A stretch of DNA of 7,824 nt, taken from contig DBUL01000245.1 of NCBI GenBank assembly GCA_002307905.1, positions 1 through 7,824 on the forward strand. The letters run 5' to 3'. The stretch is from Rhizobiaceae bacterium UBA1291. GTDB taxonomy: Bacteria; Pseudomonadota; Alphaproteobacteria; Rhizobiales; Rhizobiaceae. The notes under the pieces are model-generated. The model was given only the letters and a program-made list of their open reading frames with translations, was not told the origin of the DNA and searched no databases. Of the stretch, positions 1 through 5,509 are shown in pieces. Each line of letters opens with the position of its first letter. Position 1 is the first letter of the stretch. Made by a program: the position numbers and the translations under genes.

Positions 1-85
1 CCCTTGTGGGGAGGGGTTGGGAGGGGAATTGGGGTTGAATGCGGCGCACGGCCAACAAGCGCCGTCGGTTCTCCCGCTGCCCCCT
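1..85. other. Intergenic region downstream of tgt with a G-rich tract
   Basis: This is the non-coding stretch between the left edge and the tgt stop codon. On the plus strand it holds five G runs at 8-11, 13-16, 19-21, 23-26 and 31-34, with spacers of 1, 2, 1 and 4 bases. That fits the usual pattern for a possible G-quadruplex. The first bases (CCCTTGTGGG, 1-10) form a short CCC/GGG inverted repeat that appears cut by the window edge. I recall similar C/G-rich palindromic stretches as common between rhizobial genes, so this may be the end of a dispersed intergenic repeat, and it might also act as the tgt terminator. No T-run terminator is visible for the minus strand inside the window. Confidence 0.5.
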
Positions 86-1216
86 TCACACCGGGTCGAT
101 GTCGCCGCGTGCCCACATGTCCTGCGTCTCGGCCTTGAAGTCCTCGAAGCGGCCTTCCTCGATCGCCTTGCGGATGCCCTGCATCAGTTCCTGGTAGTAG
201 GACAGGTTGTTCCACGACAGGAGCATGCCGCCCAGCGCCTCGTTCGAGCGTACCAGATGGTGGAGATAGGCGCGGGAATAGTCGCGGCTGGCCGGGCAGT
301 TCGACTGGTCGTCGAGCGGCCGCATGTCCTCGGCATGGCGGGCATTGCGGATATTGACCTTGCCGCGGCGGGTGAACGCCAGGCCGTGGCGGCCGGAGCG
401 GGTCGGCATGACGCAGTCGAACATGTCGATACCCTCGGCCACCGATTTGAGGATGTCGTCCGGCGTGCCGACGCCCATGAGGTAGCGCGGCTTTGCCGTC
501 GGTAGGACCGGCAGCGTGATGCCGAGCATTTCCAGCATGACGTGCTGCGGCTCGCCGACCGCCAGGCCGCCGACCGCATAGCCCTTGAGGTCGAGCTGCT
601 TCAGTCCCTCGGCCGAGCGGACGCGCAGGTCCGGAATGTCGCCGCCCTGGACGATGCCGAACATCGCCTTGCCCGGCTGTTCGCCAAACGCGACGCGGCA
701 GCGCTCGGCCCAGCGCAGCGACATTTCCATCGCCCGCTCGATTTCTTTCGGTTCGGCCGGCAGCGCCACGCATTCGTCGAGCTGCATCTGGATGTCGCTG
801 TCGAGCATGCCCTGGATCTCGATCGAGCGTTCCGGCGACATGTGATGGGTCGAGCCGTCGACATGGCTCTTGAAGGTTACGCCCTGCTCGTCGAGCTTGC
901 GCAGGCCCGAGAGCGACATGACCTGGAAGCCTCCCGAATCGGTGAGGATGGGCCCGGGCCAGCGGATCAGCTCGTGCAGACCGCCGAGGCGGGCGACGCG
1001 CTCTGGGCCGGGCCGCAGCATCAGGTGGTAGGTATTGCCGAGGATGATGTCGGCGCCCCCTTCCCTGACCTGGTCGAGATACATCGCCTTGACCGTCCCG
1101 ACCGTGCCGACCGGCATGAAGGCCGGTGTGCGGATCACGCCGCGCGGCATGGAAATCTCGCCGAGGCGGGCCTTGCCGGACGTGGCCTTGAGGGTGAACT
1201 GGAAGGTGTCATGCAT
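86..1216 (-). CDS. tgt: Queuine/preQ1 tRNA-guanine transglycosylase
   Basis: This cytoplasmic enzyme exchanges the guanine at anticodon position 34 of tRNAs with GUN anticodons for preQ1, the committed step of queuosine formation on tRNA. The product is 376 aa, a usual bacterial length. Visible motifs are LTDSGGFQ (91-98, with the general-base Asp93), DEC (147-149), IVQGG (188-192) and FDCVMPTR (266-273, with the predicted nucleophile Asp267). The C-terminal zinc site is degenerate: aligned to the C-x-C-x2-C...H of the E. coli and Zymomonas enzymes, it reads Ser305, Cys307, Ser310 and Asn336, so three of four ligands are gone. The start at 1216 gives the N-terminus MHDTFQFTL; an in-frame extension to 1327 would overlap queA and has no family character. 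The start lies 4 nt after the queA stop, so the two are very probably co-transcribed. The stop is TGA at 88-86. Confidence 0.96.
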   Translation of the reverse strand: MHDTFQFTLKATSGKARLGEISMPRGVIRTPAFMPVGTVGTVKAMYLDQVREGGADIILGNTYHLMLRPGPERVARLGGLHELIRWPGPILTDSGGFQVMSLSGLRKLDEQGVTFKSHVDGSTHHMSPERSIEIQGMLDSDIQMQLDECVALPAEPKEIERAMEMSLRWAERCRVAFGEQPGKAMFGIVQGGDIPDLRVRSAEGLKQLDLKGYAVGGLAVGEPQHVMLEMLGITLPVLPTAKPRYLMGVGTPDDILKSVAEGIDMFDCVMPTRSGRHGLAFTRRGKVNIRNARHAEDMRPLDDQSNCPASRDYSRAYLHHLVRSNEALGGMLLSWNNLSYYQELMQGIRKAIEEGRFEDFKAETQDMWARGDIDPV

Positions 1217-1220
1217 CGGA

Positions 1221-2306
1221 TCAGGTGTCTTTCCGGAAGAGCAGGCTGGCATCGCCATAGGAATAGAAACGGTAGCCGTCCGCGATCGCGTGGGCGTAGG
1301 CCGCCCGCATGGTGTCGAGGCCGGCAAAGGCCGAGACCAGCATGAACAGCGTGGACTTCGGCAGATGGAAATTGGTCATCAGGACGTCGACCGCCTTGAA
1401 CCGGTAACCGGGTGTAATGAAAATGTCGGTTGCACCCGACCAGGGCTGGATCTCACCCGTTTCGGATGTGGCGCTTTCGAGCAGGCGCAGCGACGTGGTG
1501 CCGACCGAAACGATCCGCCCGCCCCGCGCCCTGACCGCATTGAGCGCAGACGCGGTGGCGCGCGAGACCTGGCCGATCTCGTGGTGCATCTTGTGGTCGG
1601 CGGTGTCTTCGGCCTTCACCGGCAGAAACGTGCCGGCGCCGACATGCAGCGTGACGAAATGGCGCTCGATCCCGGCGGCATCGAGCCGGGCAAAGAGGTA
1701 GGGCGTGAAATGCAGGCCGGCGGTCGGGGCGGCAACAGCCCCCTCCTCCTTCGCGTACATGGTCTGGTAGTCGGTCCGGTCCTTCTCGTCTTCGTCACGC
1801 TTGGAAGCGATATAGGGCGGCAGCGGAATATGGCCGACAGTGGCGATCGCCTCGTCGAGAGCGGCGCCGGAGAAGTCGAAGCGAAGCGTCACCTCGCCCG
1901 CTTCGCCCTTTTCCTCGATGACGGCGCCAAGCGTGCCGAGCAGGCAGGCATTGCCGGAATGGCCGAATTCGATCCGGTCGCCGAGCTTGATGCGCTTGCC
2001 CGGCCGGGCAAAGGCCTTCCAGCGGCTGGCATCCATGCGCATATGCAGCGTGGCGGAAACCGGCGTGCGCTCCGCCCCGTCGCGCAGCCGCACGCCTTCG
2101 AGCTGGGCCGGGATGACCTTGGTGTCGTTGAACACCAAGGCGTCGCCGGCTTTCAGGAAGGATGGCAGGTCGCAGACCCGGGCGTCTTCGAGCACCGGCG
2201 CGCCATCCGGCCGGACGACGAGCAGCCGCGCTTGGTCCCGTGGGCTCATCGGCCTAAGAGCGATATTCTCGTCGGGAAGATCGAAATCGAACTGGTCTAC
2301 GCGCAT
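1221..2306 (-). CDS. queA: S-adenosylmethionine:tRNA ribosyltransferase-isomerase
   Basis: QueA transfers and isomerises the ribosyl part of S-adenosylmethionine onto preQ1-modified tRNA, giving epoxyqueuosine. It follows Tgt in the pathway. The product is 361 aa, a normal length for the family. Recognisable family stretches are the N-terminal [11 protein letters not shown] region (6-16), [11 protein letters not shown] (57-67), DYQTMYA (179-185), [13 protein letters not shown] (189-201), TLHVGAGTF (219-227), HKMHHE (238-243) and VGTTSLR (268-274). The ATG at 2306-2304 directly follows the TGA of the preceding 218-aa gene with no spacer, so ribosomes probably pass from one to the other. Only a modest GGGAA sequence lies just upstream, inside the preceding gene. 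The 3' end is 4 nt from tgt. Confidence 0.97.
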   Translation of the reverse strand: MRVDQFDFDLPDENIALRPMSPRDQARLLVVRPDGAPVLEDARVCDLPSFLKAGDALVFNDTKVIPAQLEGVRLRDGAERTPVSATLHMRMDASRWKAFARPGKRIKLGDRIEFGHSGNACLLGTLGAVIEEKGEAGEVTLRFDFSGAALDEAIATVGHIPLPPYIASKRDEDEKDRTDYQTMYAKEEGAVAAPTAGLHFTPYLFARLDAAGIERHFVTLHVGAGTFLPVKAEDTADHKMHHEIGQVSRATASALNAVRARGGRIVSVGTTSLRLLESATSETGEIQPWSGATDIFITPGYRFKAVDVLMTNFHLPKSTLFMLVSAFAGLDTMRAAYAHAIADGYRFYSYGDASLLFRKDT

Positions 2307-2963
2307 TCAGATTCCCAAGTGCTCTAGCTGCGAAAAATAATGTGAAAAGTGAATATCCGTGAAAGAATACTCAAAGTCTTTCCCGTCAGGTGCAGTGTAG
2401 AACTTCCCATTTTTCGAAATGGATCGCCCAAACATTTCTGTGCTTATGTCTGTGTCCCGAAAACGGCCAAGGGCGCGATCATGGTAGTGGCATACCGCAT
2501 CACGGGCTTCCTTTGTGTTGGGAAAGCTCAAATCGAAGATGGCTGCCATCTTGTCGCGACTCCTGCCGGACACGATCTCAAACTCAGGCGCCTTCGAGAG
2601 TTCCAGAGCATTAAACAGCTCGATGGGAACGGTATCTGCGAATGTATGAGCTAGATCCATCGCTGCGGTAGAGACGTCATACAACTCCACCCGAGATGCT
2701 CGTTCGTAGATATCCAGATACTCAAAATAGCAGCACGCGGAAAAATATCCGCTACGTAGACAATGACCATATGCTTCTGAGACTACGAACAGCCGTCTCT
2801 TCTTGATCGGATCGCTTTCCCCTTTGAACAAGGTGCGCGAGATCTTCCCGAGCCTAGTTAGTGCGCCCCCATACTGTCGGAAGAATTCTTCGCGAGAAAG
2901 CCGTGCCTTAATTGGCACGGCTCCGAGTTCCACAAGAAGAGTGTTCTGCCGATCCGACTTCAT
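2307..2963 (-). CDS. Hypothetical protein of unknown function, atypical base composition
   Basis: I do not recognise this 218-aa protein. It has no signal peptide and no clear membrane segment, so it is probably cytoplasmic. Residues 22-125 look largely helical and rich in aromatics and Cys (for example CCYFEY, 77-82). The C-terminal quarter (about 180-205) looks more like beta structure. The segment EARDAVCHYHDR (152-163) contains R154-x4-H159, which resembles the active-site motif of HEPN ribonucleases; this is a hint only. The start is set at 2963 because that ATG overlaps the ppiB stop (TGATG, sharing the A) and MKSDRQ begins there; upstream in-frame codons only run through ppiB out of frame. 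No good ribosome binding site is visible, which suggests coupling to ppiB. GC by hand count is 300 of 600 in 2341-2940, against 159 of 240 in ppiB (3181-3420), which points to later acquisition. Its stop abuts the queA start. Confidence 0.85.
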   Translation of the reverse strand: MKSDRQNTLLVELGAVPIKARLSREEFFRQYGGALTRLGKISRTLFKGESDPIKKRRLFVVSEAYGHCLRSGYFSACCYFEYLDIYERASRVELYDVSTAAMDLAHTFADTVPIELFNALELSKAPEFEIVSGRSRDKMAAIFDLSFPNTKEARDAVCHYHDRALGRFRDTDISTEMFGRSISKNGKFYTAPDGKDFEYSFTDIHFSHYFSQLEHLGI

Positions 2964-3472
2964 CAGGCGTCGGCGGCGACCTTCATCGAGACGATCGAGT
3001 CGGGATCGCGAACGGGTTCGCCCTTCTTGATCTGGTCGATGACGTCCATGCCGTCGATGACCTGGCCCCAGACCGAATACTGCTTGTTGAGCCACGGCGC
3101 ATCGGTGAAGCAGATGAAGAACTGCGAATTGGCCGAGTTCGGGCTCTGCGAGCGGGCCATGGAGCAGGTGCCGCGCACATGCGAGGTGGCCTAAAATTCG
3201 GCCTGGAGGTCCGGCTTCTGCGAGCCGCCCATGCCGGCGCGGGCCGGATTGAAGCTGTCGGAACCCTGCTTGCCGAACTGCACGTCGCCGGTCTGCGCCA
3301 TGAAATCCTCGATGACGCGGTGGAAGACCACGCCGTCATAGGCGCCTTCGCGCGACAGTTCCTTGACGCGTGCGACATGGCCGGGGGCCAGATCCGGGAA
3401 GAGCGCGATCACGACCTTGCCCTTGGTCGTTTCCATGATGATGGTGTTTTCCGGATCCTTGATCTCGGCCAT
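2963..3472 (-). pseudogene. ppiB: Cytoplasmic peptidyl-prolyl cis-trans isomerase (cyclophilin), interrupted by an in-frame amber codon
   Basis: Cyclophilins catalyse cis-trans isomerisation of prolyl bonds during protein folding. With no signal peptide, this copy would act in the cytoplasm. The frame runs 170 codons from ATG 3472 to TGA 2963, but codon 94 (3193-3191) is TAG. Both sides are in the same frame, so this is a nonsense change and not a frameshift. The first part (93 aa) keeps FHR (50-52) and QTGD (60-63). The second part (codons 95-169) keeps MARSQ, NSQFFI (115-120) and W127. A product ending at 93 would lack half of the active site. The neighbouring paralogue PpiA reads AEFS where this gene reads AEF-stop, so a TCG Ser codon changed to TAG by one base is the simplest history. 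A GTG at 3178 (codon 99) could restart translation. A good ribosome binding site (AGGAGA) precedes ATG 3472. Sequencing error is an alternative. Confidence 0.88.
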
Positions 3473-3477
3473 GATAT

Positions 3478-3488
3478 TTCTCCTCTTT
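3478..3488 (-). promoter_or_regulatory. Ribosome binding site of ppiB
   Basis: On the minus strand an AAGAGGAGA sequence lies a few bases upstream of ATG 3472. It is the strongest Shine-Dalgarno match in the minus-strand gene train. It confirms the ppiB start and shows that initiation signals remain intact although the gene is interrupted downstream. Confidence 0.75.
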
Positions 3489-3506
3489 GGGGCGGATGCC
3501 CGATTG

Positions 3507-4076
3507 TTACTGCTTGCCGACGGTGACCTTGATCATGCGGTCGGGATCGGAAACTTCGCCGTTGCCTCCCTCGCCGCGCTTGATCTTGTCGACGAATTCC
3601 ATGCCGGACACGACCTTGCCGACGACGGTATACTCGCCGTTCAGCGGCGGATAGTCGGCGAACATGATGAAGAACTGCGAATTGGCAGAGTTCGGATCCT
3701 GCGAGCGGGCCATACCGACGACGCCGCGCTCGAAGGGAAGCTTGGAGAACTCGGCCGGAAGATCAGGCAGCTTGGAGCCGCCGGTGCCGGCGCGGCCGGC
3801 ATTGAAGCCGTCTTCCATGTCGCCGAACTCGACGTCGCCGGTCTGGGCCATGAAGCCCTCAATGACGCGGTGGAAGGCGACATTGTCATACTCGCCCTTG
3901 GAGGCCAGTTCCTTGATTTGCGCGACGTGCTTCGGTGCGACCTCGGGCATAAGCTCGACGACGACCGGACCGTCCTTCAACTGGATGGTCAAGGTGTTGT
4001 CCTCCGAGGCGGCGATCGCCGAACCGGCTGTTGCGACGGCAATGAACAGGGCAGCGGCAATTTGAAAGAGTTTCAT
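3507..4076 (-). CDS. ppiA: Exported (periplasmic) peptidyl-prolyl cis-trans isomerase, cyclophilin type
   Basis: This cyclophilin speeds prolyl bond isomerisation and is predicted to work in the periplasm. The product is 189 aa. Residues 1-22 form a typical Sec signal peptide (MKLFQ, a hydrophobic core, then SAIA), with likely cleavage after Ala22 or Ala23. The cyclophilin domain follows at about 28-187, with FHR (68-70), QTGD (78-81), MARSQ (122-126) and NSQFFI (132-137). A Trp found in many cyclophilins is replaced by Pro-Leu in PPLNGEY (143-149); Trp is often missing in bacterial periplasmic forms. ATG 4076 is preferred over GTG 4082 because a GGAG lies 5 nt before the ATG and overlaps the GTG. 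The gene lies 26 nt after coaD and 34 nt before ppiB, its cytoplasmic paralogue. The pair probably arose by duplication. Confidence 0.95.
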   Translation of the reverse strand: MKLFQIAAALFIAVATAGSAIAASEDNTLTIQLKDGPVVVELMPEVAPKHVAQIKELASKGEYDNVAFHRVIEGFMAQTGDVEFGDMEDGFNAGRAGTGGSKLPDLPAEFSKLPFERGVVGMARSQDPNSANSQFFIMFADYPPLNGEYTVVGKVVSGMEFVDKIKRGEGGNGEVSDPDRMIKVTVGKQ

Positions 4077-4081
4077 GATCA

Positions 4082-4085
4082 CTCC
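4082..4085 (-). promoter_or_regulatory. Ribosome binding site that fixes the ppiA start
   Basis: On the minus strand GGAG occupies 4085-4082, followed by five bases and then ATG at 4076-4074. The alternative GTG codon at 4082-4080 overlaps this site and so cannot use it. Confidence 0.7.
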
Positions 4086-4102
4086 AATGGCTTGAACGAC
4101 GA

Positions 4103-4597
4103 TCAGCGCGAGAGTTTGGACTTTAGCGCATAGAGGACGGCGGGCGGCACAAAGGCACTGACATCGCCACCCATGGAGGCGATCTGGCGTACCAATGTGG
4201 CCGTAATGGGCCGCGAGGCGGTACCCGCCGGCAGGAATACGGTCTGCAGGTCCGGCGCCATCTGGTGATTCATGCCGGCCATTTGCATCTCATAGTCGAG
4301 ATCGGTGCCGTCGCGCAGTCCCCGGATCAGCAGCTTGGCGCCATTCTTGCGGGCCGCATCGACAGCGAGGCCATCAAAGGCGACGACCGAAACGTCGCCG
4401 GCGCGCTCGGGCAGGGTCTCGGCGATGGCTGTGCCAATCAGGTCCGCGCGCTCCTCATAGCTGAACAGCGGCTTCTTGCCGGGATGGACGCCGATCGCGA
4501 CGATCACCTTCGATACCACGTTCAGCGATTGCACGAGCACATCGAGATGGCCGTTGGTCATCGGATCGAATGAGCCGGGATAGAATGCGATCGTCAT
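4103..4597 (-). CDS. coaD: Phosphopantetheine adenylyltransferase
   Basis: CoaD transfers AMP from ATP to 4'-phosphopantetheine to make dephospho-CoA, the penultimate step of coenzyme A synthesis, in the cytoplasm. The product is 164 aa, the usual length. It is a nucleotidyltransferase of the Rossmann-like HxGH superfamily: [15 protein letters not shown] (5-19) holds the ATP-binding TNGH (14-17), Lys42 lies in the phosphate-contact region, [13 protein letters not shown] (91-103) is the family's substrate segment, and ITATLVRQ (131-138) corresponds to the second nucleotide motif (ISSTxxR type). The start at 4597 places the conserved sheet strand [10 protein letters not shown] at the N-terminus; in-frame codons up to 4792 encode an Arg-rich, non-conserved stretch and are rejected. 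No strong ribosome binding site is visible before ATG 4597. The gene is first in the minus-strand train, so its promoter should lie in 4598-4792. Confidence 0.96.
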   Translation of the reverse strand: MTIAFYPGSFDPMTNGHLDVLVQSLNVVSKVIVAIGVHPGKKPLFSYEERADLIGTAIAETLPERAGDVSVVAFDGLAVDAARKNGAKLLIRGLRDGTDLDYEMQMAGMNHQMAPDLQTVFLPAGTASRPITATLVRQIASMGGDVSAFVPPAVLYALKSKLSR

Positions 4598-4792
4598 GTG
4601 CGCCCGAAAATTGTTTCGACGCCTTTTGTCATGGAAGCGCGAGGGCCGCAAGTGATTTGGGCCCGATCCATCCCTGCCCGCCGATGAACGACGAATGAAT
4701 GTTCTGTTCAAGGCGGCTTCAGTCCGCATCGTTCCTATTCCTTCCAGACTTGGCACGCAGACATGCCAACGGTCGCATGCAAGGGGACCCAT
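4598..4792. other. Divergent intergenic region between coaD and a small plus-strand gene
   Basis: This 195-nt region separates coaD (minus) from the 41-aa frame (plus), so it should hold the promoter of the coaD-to-tgt train. On the minus strand a TTGAAC at about 4712-4707 could be a -35 element, but I see no convincing -10 partner. No operator or riboswitch structure was recognised. It is a place for promoters by position only. Confidence 0.4.
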
Positions 4793-4918
4793 ATGCTCGC
4801 GCTTCTAGCCATTTTTGCCGTTCTCGCAGCTCTTTTCACCGAGCTCGGCCTGCTGACCCTGCGCGCCCATCTCGAGGCCGAAGGACCATCGGCCATCCGC
4901 CTCTTTTCGCGAAGATGA
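4793..4918 (+). CDS. Small predicted membrane protein (41 aa), unknown function
   Basis: The reading frame starts at ATG 4793 behind AAGGGGA (4781-4787), a fair ribosome binding site at about 5 nt spacing, and stops at TGA 4916-4918. The peptide starts [19 protein letters not shown], a hydrophobic stretch of about 20 residues (2-22), and then turns charged and basic (TLRAHLEAE..., ending RLFSRR). A single membrane span with a basic tail is the likely form. It is the first of three similar small frames on this strand. I recognise no family. A longer overlapping frame at 4699-4929 encodes an Arg/Ser/Pro-rich product and looks spurious. Confidence is moderate because the gene is very short. Confidence 0.5.
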   Translation: MLALLAIFAVLAALFTELGLLTLRAHLEAEGPSAIRLFSRR

Positions 4919-5051
4919 ACGCCAGATGAATGGAGCGTTAAGACACGTTTCAGATCGCCTTCACTAAAAACGATTGAATGGTGCGGAACGTTTGTCCGCG
5001 CCGCGCATTTTCACGGTTATCCAAGCCGAAAAATCCGAAAGGACGACTTAG
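4919..5051 (+). other. Leader region upstream of the 50-aa small gene
   Basis: This 133-nt AT-richer stretch precedes the next small frame. It contains a small inverted repeat, GCGGA (4983-4987) with TCCGC (4995-4999), in what would be the 5' leader; no T run follows, so it is not a typical terminator. A promoter is plausible here, but no clear -35/-10 pair could be assigned. Confidence 0.35.
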
Positions 5052-5204
5052 ATGCACGACAAGGTTACGATGATCAATCTGGTGTGGGTCGGCATGATGA
5101 CGGCGATGCTCGCCACCTCCGCCACCTTCTACATGAATGACAAGGCCGACGCGAACAGCTACGGCCCGCAACTGGCGTCCAGCTATTACCCGCTGCACCG
5201 CTGA
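5052..5204 (+). CDS. Small predicted membrane protein (50 aa), unknown function
   Basis: The reading frame runs from ATG 5052, behind AAGGA at about 5038-5042 (9-nt spacing), to TGA 5202-5204. The peptide begins MHDKVTMINLVWVGMMTAML. Residues about 8-28 are hydrophobic and Met-rich and can form one membrane span or an uncleaved signal. The remainder (NDKADANSYGPQLASSYYP...) is polar, rich in Ser and Tyr, and could face the periplasm. The third codon positions are GC-rich, as in real genes of this genome. I do not recognise the family. With the frames at 4793 and 5263 it forms a same-strand set of tiny single-span proteins. Confidence 0.6.
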   Translation: MHDKVTMINLVWVGMMTAMLATSATFYMNDKADANSYGPQLASSYYPLHR

Positions 5205-5262
5205 CCGCCGGCGGATAGACGCCTATGGAAGAAACTGCCGAAGCAGGAAGGATTGAAAGAAC

Positions 5263-5397
5263 ATGTTTACGAGCCTGACCGTTCTGGCCGCCTTGATCTG
5301 CGGCATGTTCCTCGCTTCCGTCGCTTCGACGGTCAACGCCCTTCGCCGTGAAGACGACGAATTCCGCGCGCTGAAGAAACGTCAGCGGGTCTTCTGA
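5263..5397 (+). CDS. Small predicted membrane protein (44 aa), unknown function
   Basis: The reading frame runs from ATG 5263 to TGA 5395-5397, behind a purine-rich AGGAAGGA (5244-5251) with a rather long spacer and a closer GAAAGA. The first half (MFTSLTVLAALICGMFLASV, about residues 4-24) is a single hydrophobic span. The second half (LRREDDEFRALKKRQRVF) is strongly charged and probably helical and cytoplasmic. It lies 58 nt after the 50-aa frame and is followed after 80 nt by the terminator shared with gyrA. Function is unknown. Confidence 0.6.
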   Translation: MFTSLTVLAALICGMFLASVASTVNALRREDDEFRALKKRQRVF

Positions 5398-5477
5398 CCC
5401 CTGCCTGCCGAGCAGCCTCATGGCTGACCTGTCGCAGGTGCTCCCAAAACACCCTCAAGTTCCGATTGCCTCCAACG

Positions 5478-5507
5478 AAAAGGCCCCCCGTTTCCGGCGG
5501 GCCTTTT
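5478..5507. terminator. Bidirectional intrinsic terminator between the small genes and gyrA
   Basis: A 13-base arm, AAAAGGCCCCCCG (5478-5490), pairs with CGGCGGGCCTTTT (5495-5507) around the loop TTTC, with one C-C mismatch. Because the arms end in A4 and T4, the RNA from either strand forms a GC-rich hairpin ending in U residues. It begins 2 nt beyond the gyrA stop on the minus strand and lies 80 nt after the last small gene on the plus strand, so it can serve both. Confidence 0.85.
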
Positions 5508-5509
5508 CG

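Noticed and set aside
1035..2327. Long plus-strand open frame opposite queA and the 5' end of tgt
   Set aside because: It is a shadow of queA. The translation is Arg/Gly/Ala-rich, with no recognisable domain and no ribosome binding site.
2349..2654. 101-codon plus-strand frame opposite the orphan gene, considered as an antisense antitoxin
   Set aside because: There is no ribosome binding site, and it lies wholly inside the minus-strand gene, whose operon spacing and coupling are much better supported.
2964..3095. N-terminal extension of the orphan protein by 44 residues
   Set aside because: It would run through ppiB out of frame, giving an Arg/Gly-rich sequence typical of a shifted frame. 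The ATG at 2963, overlapping the ppiB stop, is the better start.
4731..4745. GTTC-N7-TTCC as an alphaproteobacterial LexA box upstream of coaD
   Set aside because: The second half-site is not GTTC, and there is no biological reason to expect SOS control here.
4699..4929. 76-codon plus-strand frame overlapping the 41-aa small gene
   Set aside because: The product is Arg/Ser/Pro-rich as expected from a shifted frame. The 41-aa frame has a better ribosome binding site and a coherent hydrophobic segment.
4985..5018. GGAAC at 4985-4989 as a general stress (EcfG-type) promoter
   Set aside because: No CGTT-like -10 element is found at the required 16-17 nt spacing.
5225..5278. 17-codon upstream frame overlapping the start of the 44-aa small gene, as a leader peptide
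   Set aside because: There is no distinct ribosome binding site and no regulatory amino-acid run; it is likely chance.
5427..5439. ACCTG-TCG-CAGGT inverted repeat as a terminator for the small genes
   Set aside because: The stem is only 5 bp with a 3-nt loop and no T run; the hairpin at 5478-5507 is much stronger.
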